Source: Costus lasius
Lineage: Eukaryota > Streptophyta > Magnoliopsida > Zingiberales > Costaceae
Assembly: GCA_027563935.2 (NCBI GenBank)
Contig: CM050453.2
Coordinates: 12,914,001-12,978,000, forward strand
DNA length: 64,000 nucleotides
Reading direction: 5' to 3'
A program made the position numbers and the translations under genes. Within the stretch, counting starts at the first letter, position 1; every line of letters starts with the position of its first letter. The notes beneath the pieces are model-generated. The model was not told where the DNA came from, ran no database searches, and saw only the letters and a list, made by a program, of their open reading frames with translations. Positions 58,756-64,000 of this stretch are shown here, one piece after another.

Positions 58756-59134
58756 GTAAAAAATTTCGCATACCCCCGCTGTAAATTTTTATAGTGGGAT
58801 ACCCATATCGTATAATAAAGATTTATTATCATATAATGTTATACGATAATTTAATCTTGTTATACGAAATTAGATTTCGTATAATATGTCTATATTTTGT
58901 ATAAAGATATATAAAACTATATTAATATTATATAAAATATAAAAATTATATTTTAAATAATATTAATATATTTTCATATATCTTTATACAAAATTTAATT
59001 ATATTATATGAAAAAAATTAATGTTATACGAAAAAAGTTAGTGTTATACGAAATTTGATTAAATTATCGTATAACATTGTATGATAATGTTATCTTGTTA
59101 TACGAAATGGGTACCCTACTACGAAATTTTTTCC
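58756..59134. mobile_element. MITE with perfect 9-bp target duplication (Mutator-like)
   Basis: 379 bp; ends GTAAAAAATTTCG (left) and GGAAAAAATTTCG (right, read inward), flanked by identical AGGTTAAGG at 58747-58755 and 59135-59143. Nine-base duplications and G-starting ends suggest a Mutator-derived element. The interior is made of repeated TTATACGAAAT / ATCGTATAA words in both senses, plus GGGTACCC-type blocks near each end. Non-coding. Confidence 0.85.
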
Positions 59135-59304
59135 AGGTTAAGGCACCTATCGAGGCAAGCAAAAGACCATACATCCTTATGGTTTATATGTCATGGGCCA
59201 GCCCATAAGGCATATTTGAATTAAACTCTTTTAATTCAAATATTTTTAAAAAATCTTTTTTATTCAAATATCTAAAAAAAATAAAATATTATGTACATGA
59301 TTTA

Positions 59305-59680
59305 GGGCTTGTTTGGTCCCGCTTTTAAGTTAATTTCAAACAGCTTTTAAGCAGGAAGCAGATATAAAACTATTTTGTAATTAAAAGCAAAAAGTAGAAA
59401 AAAAAAGTAGTAAAAAAGTAGAAGTTGAGAAAACTACTATTTGATTCTTTTGCAACTTCTGCTTTTTTTAAAAAAAAGTAATTCACATGATTTCATTTAA
59501 AATCTATTATTATTTTAAATAATATAAAATTTTAATACTAAAAAAATAAAATTATTATTATTATTAATTTAAAATAATATATTTATTTATTATTTTAAAT
59601 TTTGAAAATAATTAGAAAATTATAACCAAATATCTTATAAATTTTGATATAACGCTATTAATAGCGGGGCCAAACAGGCC
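59305..59680 (-). mobile_element. PIF/Harbinger-type MITE, copy 2
   Basis: 376 bp, inverted relative to 10586-10994 and clearly related along most of its length. Ends GGGCTTGTTTGGTCCCGCTT and, read inward, GGCCTGTTTGGCCCCGCTAT; TTA lies on the left flank and TTC on the right. Confidence 0.75.
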
Positions 59681-60665
59681 TTCAATGTCACAATCTATTG
59701 CTATTTTGTATTTACCATCACCATCATGCCATTTAATAACTCTTATCTAAATGAGATTCCAATTTAATATTAGTATGCGACTCAATAGGTTTTTATGATG
59801 TTAGCATTAATATTATAATCTTATTGTAATATTGGAAACAATAAGCAATATCTAACTATTACTTTGTCATAAGAAAGTCAAGATTTGATCTAACCATTAT
59901 ATGATAATGTTACCACGTAGTTTAATTTCTGTGTCCTTAGTTTCTAGATTGAACACAAGTCATGGAACATGTCACAATTGTATAACTCAATCGTTGTGTT
60001 TCTTGATTATCCAAGTATACTAATATAATAAATGCAATTCATATCTCATATTGATTCATTTGGGCATGACTTGTGTTTTAGTCTCACTTCATCAAGGGCC
60101 TAAAGACACCAAAACTCATGTAATACTTTCATCTTGATCACTCACATTCCTCTTCATGATTTATGTTATGAATAATATTTGACTTTATCATAAAGCATAT
60201 GACTACTCATATAGGAATCCGTGAGGACCACAAGTGAAAAGATCACATACACCACTATCACTATGAAAATACTTATGACAATTATATAAGAAATCATGTA
60301 CCATCTATGTTGTGTTGTGTCTTGCATAGTAAGAAACGGGCCGAGTCATGTATGACACGATAAATTTTTTGTTTCACCCAGCACAGGACGGGGAAAGTTT
60401 TGCTCGGCCTAGCATGGCACACGACATGGCATAGGTTGGGCTACACATTACCTAAATTTTAAAATAAATAAATAATATTAATAATAGAAAAATATTTTAA
60501 AAATAAAAATTATAGGAAAGTAATATTTTTATAAGTAAAAAGATATTTGTGCCCTTATTTTTAAAATTTTAGTATATTTTCATAAGAGCAAATGGGTAAA
60601 TATGATTTGAAATTCAAATAAAAATAAGTTAAAACTATGGCCGTGCATGGCTCGACTCGCATGCC
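59681..60665. other. Intergenic DNA, possible degraded MITE at 60330-60660
   Basis: 59690-60310 shows nothing. 60340-60470 (GGGCCGAGTCATGTATGACA, then CTCGGCCTAGCATGGCACAC) and 60640-60665 (ACTATGGCCGTGCATGGCTC) have loosely inverted, GC-rich ends around an AT-rich centre. This could be a MITE at the breakpoint of the Athila element, but no duplication was found. Confidence 0.4.
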
Positions 60666-60671
60666 TAAAAC

Positions 60672-63393
60672 CCTTGTGCATACAAATAGACGGGTTAATA
60701 CCTTTGATATCATCAAGAGAGTACCCGATTATCTTCCTATGCAAACGGAGTTCTTGCAAAAGTAGTTCAGTTTGCCCCTTATCAAGCTCGGCGCTAACTA
60801 TTACAGGGTAAGTAAAGTTTTCACCCAGGAACTCGTATCTCAAGTTGTTGGGTAAACTTTTGAGCTCCACCTTCTTTTGTCCCCCTCCTTCAAGATTTTC
60901 TTTTTGTTCTACCTTTAATTCCAGGTCTGCATCAAGTAGGGTGACATAATTCTCAACCTCCCCTTTACTGTCTTCACTAGCGGCACCGGTAAGGGCGAGC
61001 TCCAGTGGGTCTCCATCTTTCGTGGCGGGCTCGGCTTCCTAGATTATCTTTTCAACTACATCCACGTTGTGACATGTATCTGCAAGAGAAGGTTTTTTAA
61101 GAGAGTTAGACATGTCAAATTGAATAACATTACCTCCGATGTTTAAATCCAGTTTCCCGTTTTTAACATCGATGACAACACCAGCCGTGGCAAGAAAAGG
61201 CCTTCCTAAGATAATAGGAAGTCTGTCATCTTCATCAATGTCTAGTACAACAAAGTCAGCAGGGATAAAATAATCCCCAACTTTAATGGGAACATCTTCT
61301 AAGATGCCCACAGGACTCCTAACTGATCTATCAGCCAACTGTAGTGAAATGTTGGTCGGCTTCAAGTCACCCAAATCTAGCTTTTTACACAAAGACAGCG
61401 GTATGATGCTGACACTCGCCCCTAAATCACACAGTGCTTGCTGAAAGGTCATCTCGCCTATCTGGCAAGGTATGGAAAAGCTGCCAGGGTCTTTGAGTTT
61501 TTGTGGAAGCTTGTTCTGCAAAATCGCACTGCACTCTTCAGTAAGTGCCACAGTGCCTTGATCTTCTAGCTTCTGTTTATTTGAGAGGATGTCCTTCAGG
61601 AATTTCGCATATGTTGGCATCTGCGAAAGGGCATCAACAAAGGGAATGTTAATATATAATTTTTTCAATATTTCCAAAAACTTACTGAATTGCTTGTCTA
61701 GCTTGGCTTTGACAAGTCTCTGAGGGAAAGGTATCGGCGGCTTGTAGGCTGGCGGCCCAACATAGGGTCGCTCTTCCTCTATTCTTTCAGGTTCTGCCGG
61801 TATTGTATCTGTGTGTTGCTCCTCAGGGTTCAGTGTCTCACCATCCCTTGTTTCATTTGTCGGCATTGGTGGATCTTCGAGTTGCTTTCCGCTCTAAGTG
61901 GAAATTGCATTGCAATGCTCCCTCGGGTTAACTTCTAGCTGTGATGGAAGCTTCCCTGACGCTCTTGCTGATGAGCTGGCCTGTTGCGCAAGCTGACTTT
62001 CCAACATCTTGTTGTGCGTCTCCAAGGAATCCATCCTGGTCATCATCAATTTCATCATGTCAGTTAACCCTTCTAATTGCTTACTCAGCTGAGAGTCTTA
62101 GGCCGGTCTTTGAGGAGGATTGTAATTTCCTTGCTGAGGTGGAGGGTTGTAATTCCTCTGTTGGAACCCAGGTGGCTGCCTAACATTCTCTTGTGGTGGC
62201 GGCCTGAAGCTCCCATGTTGAGGTTGTGCTTGTTGTGGCGCTTGCCCTGGTTGAAGTGGCTGCGTGGTTCGGTAGGAGAAGTTAGGGTGGTTGCGCCAGC
62301 CGGGGTTGTAATAGTTGGAATAAGGGTTGTTCATGAAATTCATATTTCCAATTGCATTAAGCTGTTCTGGCTGACTTGGGACCACTTGTCCATCTCCCAC
62401 TCGGCATTCAGCAGCTGCGTGTCCTGCAACACCACACAACTCACAAGACAATGAATTAGTGTCCAAAGAATTAGCAGACCATGAATCAAATTCCTGAGTC
62501 AGATTGTCTACCTTTGCAGTCAGGGCAGTTAATGAATCAAGATCGAATTTACCTGCTTTCCTCGAAGGTGTACCTCGCTCTGGATTCCATTGATGATAGT
62601 TCAGTGTCATGTCCTCCAGGAGGCTTATAGCATCTTCAGGTACTTTGCTCATTAAGCCTAATCCTCCAGCAGCTGCATCAACTGTGAGTCTAGTATTGTA
62701 TTGCAATCCCATGTAGAACGTGTGCACTAGGACCCAAGTCTCAATCCCATGATGGGGACATAGTCTTTGAAGCTCTTTAAATCTTTCCCAGGCTTCGTAC
62801 AAAGACTCTCCATCCTTCTGCATGAAGCTCGTTAGCTGGTTTCTAAGGTGGATCGTCTTCGAAGGAGGAAAATACTTCGAGAGGAAAGCCTGAGACAGTT
62901 CATCCCATGTCCGTATTGACGCTGAGGGAATCGTGTGGAGCCATGCCCTTGCTCTATCCCGCAGAGAGAAGGGAAACAAGAGTAACCTGATAGCATCAGA
63001 AGTAGCTCCATTAATCTTAAGCATATCGCAATATTCTAAAAATATAGATAAGTGCATATTGGGGTCCTCAAGAGGAGAACCACCAAATTGATTCTGTTGT
63101 ATCATGGAAAGTAATGCAGGTTTAATTTCAAAATTATTGGCCTCGACATTAGGCCTAACTATTCCTGATTGAAAGCCATGTGTGAAAGGTGCTGCATAGT
63201 CTCGCAGTGTTCTGACATTGTTGTGGTTCAGAGGTTGAGGTGCTGGTTCATTTTCCATGTTGTTGTGAAGATGTTCCATCTGTTCCTGATTTTCCTTTTT
63301 CTGGATTTGCGCAAACTTACTTCTTTGTCTGAAGGTCCGTTCTATCTCAAGATCGACTTCGAAGAGTGCTCCTGCCCTGGAACTTCTTTGCAT
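60672..63393 (-). pseudogene. Athila-type gag-protease-RT polyprotein relic
   Basis: One long frame with three stops: TAA near 62098, TAG near 61893 (after CNAIST), and TAG near 61037 (after VVEKII). Gag (from the ATG at 63393) has the retrotransposon-gag core FPFSLRDRARAWLHTIPS and FLSKYFPPSKTI, a zinc knuckle CELCGVAGHAAAEC and a glutamine/proline-rich tail. The protease carries ALCDLGASVSIIPLSLC (aspartate active site D-L-G-A-S) and ILGRPFLAT. RT begins VELKSLPNNLRYEFLGE and ends at GINPSICMHK, where homology stops at about 60672. The few stops in otherwise well-kept sequence point to moderate age. Confidence 0.85.
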
Positions 63394-63535
63394 AAAAGTT
63401 TGTCAGATCCAAAAATGAAGTTTGAAGCAAGTAAAGAGCAGGAGGCAGTGTAAATCAGAATAAAGAAAGAAAAAGAAAAACTAACTAAGCTTGGTCTCCC
63501 AAAAACTCAGAAGTGTACTAATATCAACCGTTGTT

Positions 63536-63552
63536 CCCCGGCAACGGCGCCA
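63536..63552 (-). promoter_or_regulatory. Primer-binding site, tRNA-Asp
   Basis: Minus strand TGGCGCCGTTGCCGGGG, complementary to the 3' end of plant tRNA-Asp(GTC) (...CCCCGGCAACGGCGCCA), six bases inside the LTR end. It is a common primer choice in Athila-type elements. Confidence 0.88.
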
Positions 63553-63558
63553 AAAACT

Positions 63559-64000
63559 TGACACTGTCCGCAAGTGCATGGAAATATCACAGTAATACAA
63601 AAGATATCGATCCCACAGGGAGTAAGGTGAGTACTAGAAAGTCTAATTTTTCGGAATCTAAGCTAATTGAATCGTGGTTTTTAGAACTTTAAAAACTAAA
63701 ATTAAGCTAAATCGTAAGCAAGAAATCAAACAACTAGGCAGGGAAAATATATGAGAGAGAATATCAGGGCAAGGGTTTCCACCACTCTGACGATCTTATA
63801 TGCGCTATGAAATAAATAACGGTATTCGGATTTACAGGTCTGCATAAGGAATCTACCCTATTGTACGAAGGTGCCCTCTTTCGAGTGAACACCCCGATGT
63901 TGGCTTAGAACGTCTCCTACTTTCGCAGTGGACCGTTTTCGACAAACCCAATGGGTTCCGTGGTAGATTATAGATCCTCGAGCGAAGGGCAAGCACTTTT
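63559..64000 (-). repeat. 5' LTR of the Athila-type element, partial
   Basis: Its 3' end on the minus strand is ...GTCA at 63559, just before the primer-binding site. The other end lies beyond the window, so its length and TG start cannot be checked. Confidence 0.75.

Larger units (their letters stand above)
60670..64000 (-). mobile_element. Ty3/gypsy Athila-type element, 5' half, running off the window
   Basis: Minus-strand LTR retrotransposon: 5' LTR from beyond 64000 down to 63559, tRNA-Asp primer site, gag, protease and the first residues of reverse transcriptase, then an abrupt end near 60670. The rest of RT, RNase H, integrase and the 3' LTR are missing on the left, so it is a truncated copy. 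Lineage is assigned from the gag and protease sequence and the primer site. Confidence 0.85.

Noticed and set aside
61941..62454. Plus-strand frames over the Athila gag
   Set aside because: They are shadows of the minus-strand gag-protease frame.

Overview
The window comes from a flowering-plant nuclear genome. Both host genes are intron-rich and on the minus strand, much of the DNA between and inside them is AT-rich, and plant Ty1/copia, Ty3/gypsy, LINE, PIF/Harbinger and MITE families plus an endogenous badnavirus-type pararetrovirus are all present. The sequence alone does not give the species or decide monocot versus eudicot.

Host genes. (1) A partial GPI8/PIG-K gene (GPI-anchor transamidase catalytic subunit), five exons between 7734 and 2968; its 3' exons are not visible and probably lie beyond the left edge. 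(2) A complete SNF4 / KIN-beta-gamma gene (AMPK/SnRK1 regulatory subunit with an N-terminal glycogen-binding domain and CBS repeats). It has thirteen coding exons from 52822 to 15196, which sum to 1461 bases (486 residues plus stop).

SNF4 intron 11 (15489-40517, about 25 kb) separates two exons that join in phase within the CBS region, and it is a nest of mobile DNA. A decayed Ty1/copia element (about 19400-33312) is interrupted inside its reverse transcriptase by a 10-kb LTR element (20457-30500; TG..CA LTRs of about 200 bp). That inner element keeps a gypsy gag remnant and a gypsy-like 3' end. The middle holds a disabled fragment of a SIN3 co-repressor gene and a scrambled, partly duplicated badnavirus-type genome (promoter, tRNA-Met primer site, ORF1, ORF2, movement protein, coat protein, zinc finger, protease, reverse transcriptase, RNase H) in both orientations. 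Further right in the same intron sits an apparently intact PIF/Harbinger element (34316-40247) with both a DDE transposase and a Myb/SANT-like partner gene, antisense to SNF4.

Right flank (53.4-64 kb). A 5'-truncated dead LINE with a 17-bp target duplication (54684-58063), two MITEs, and the 5' half of a Ty3/gypsy Athila-type element on the minus strand running off the right edge. The left intergenic region (7.7-15.2 kb) holds a hAT MITE with a perfect 8-bp target duplication, a PIF-type MITE, a fold-back and a GC-rich minisatellite.

The strongest candidate for something unusual is the composite gypsy / SIN3 / badnavirus element and its position inside a conserved energy-sensing gene.
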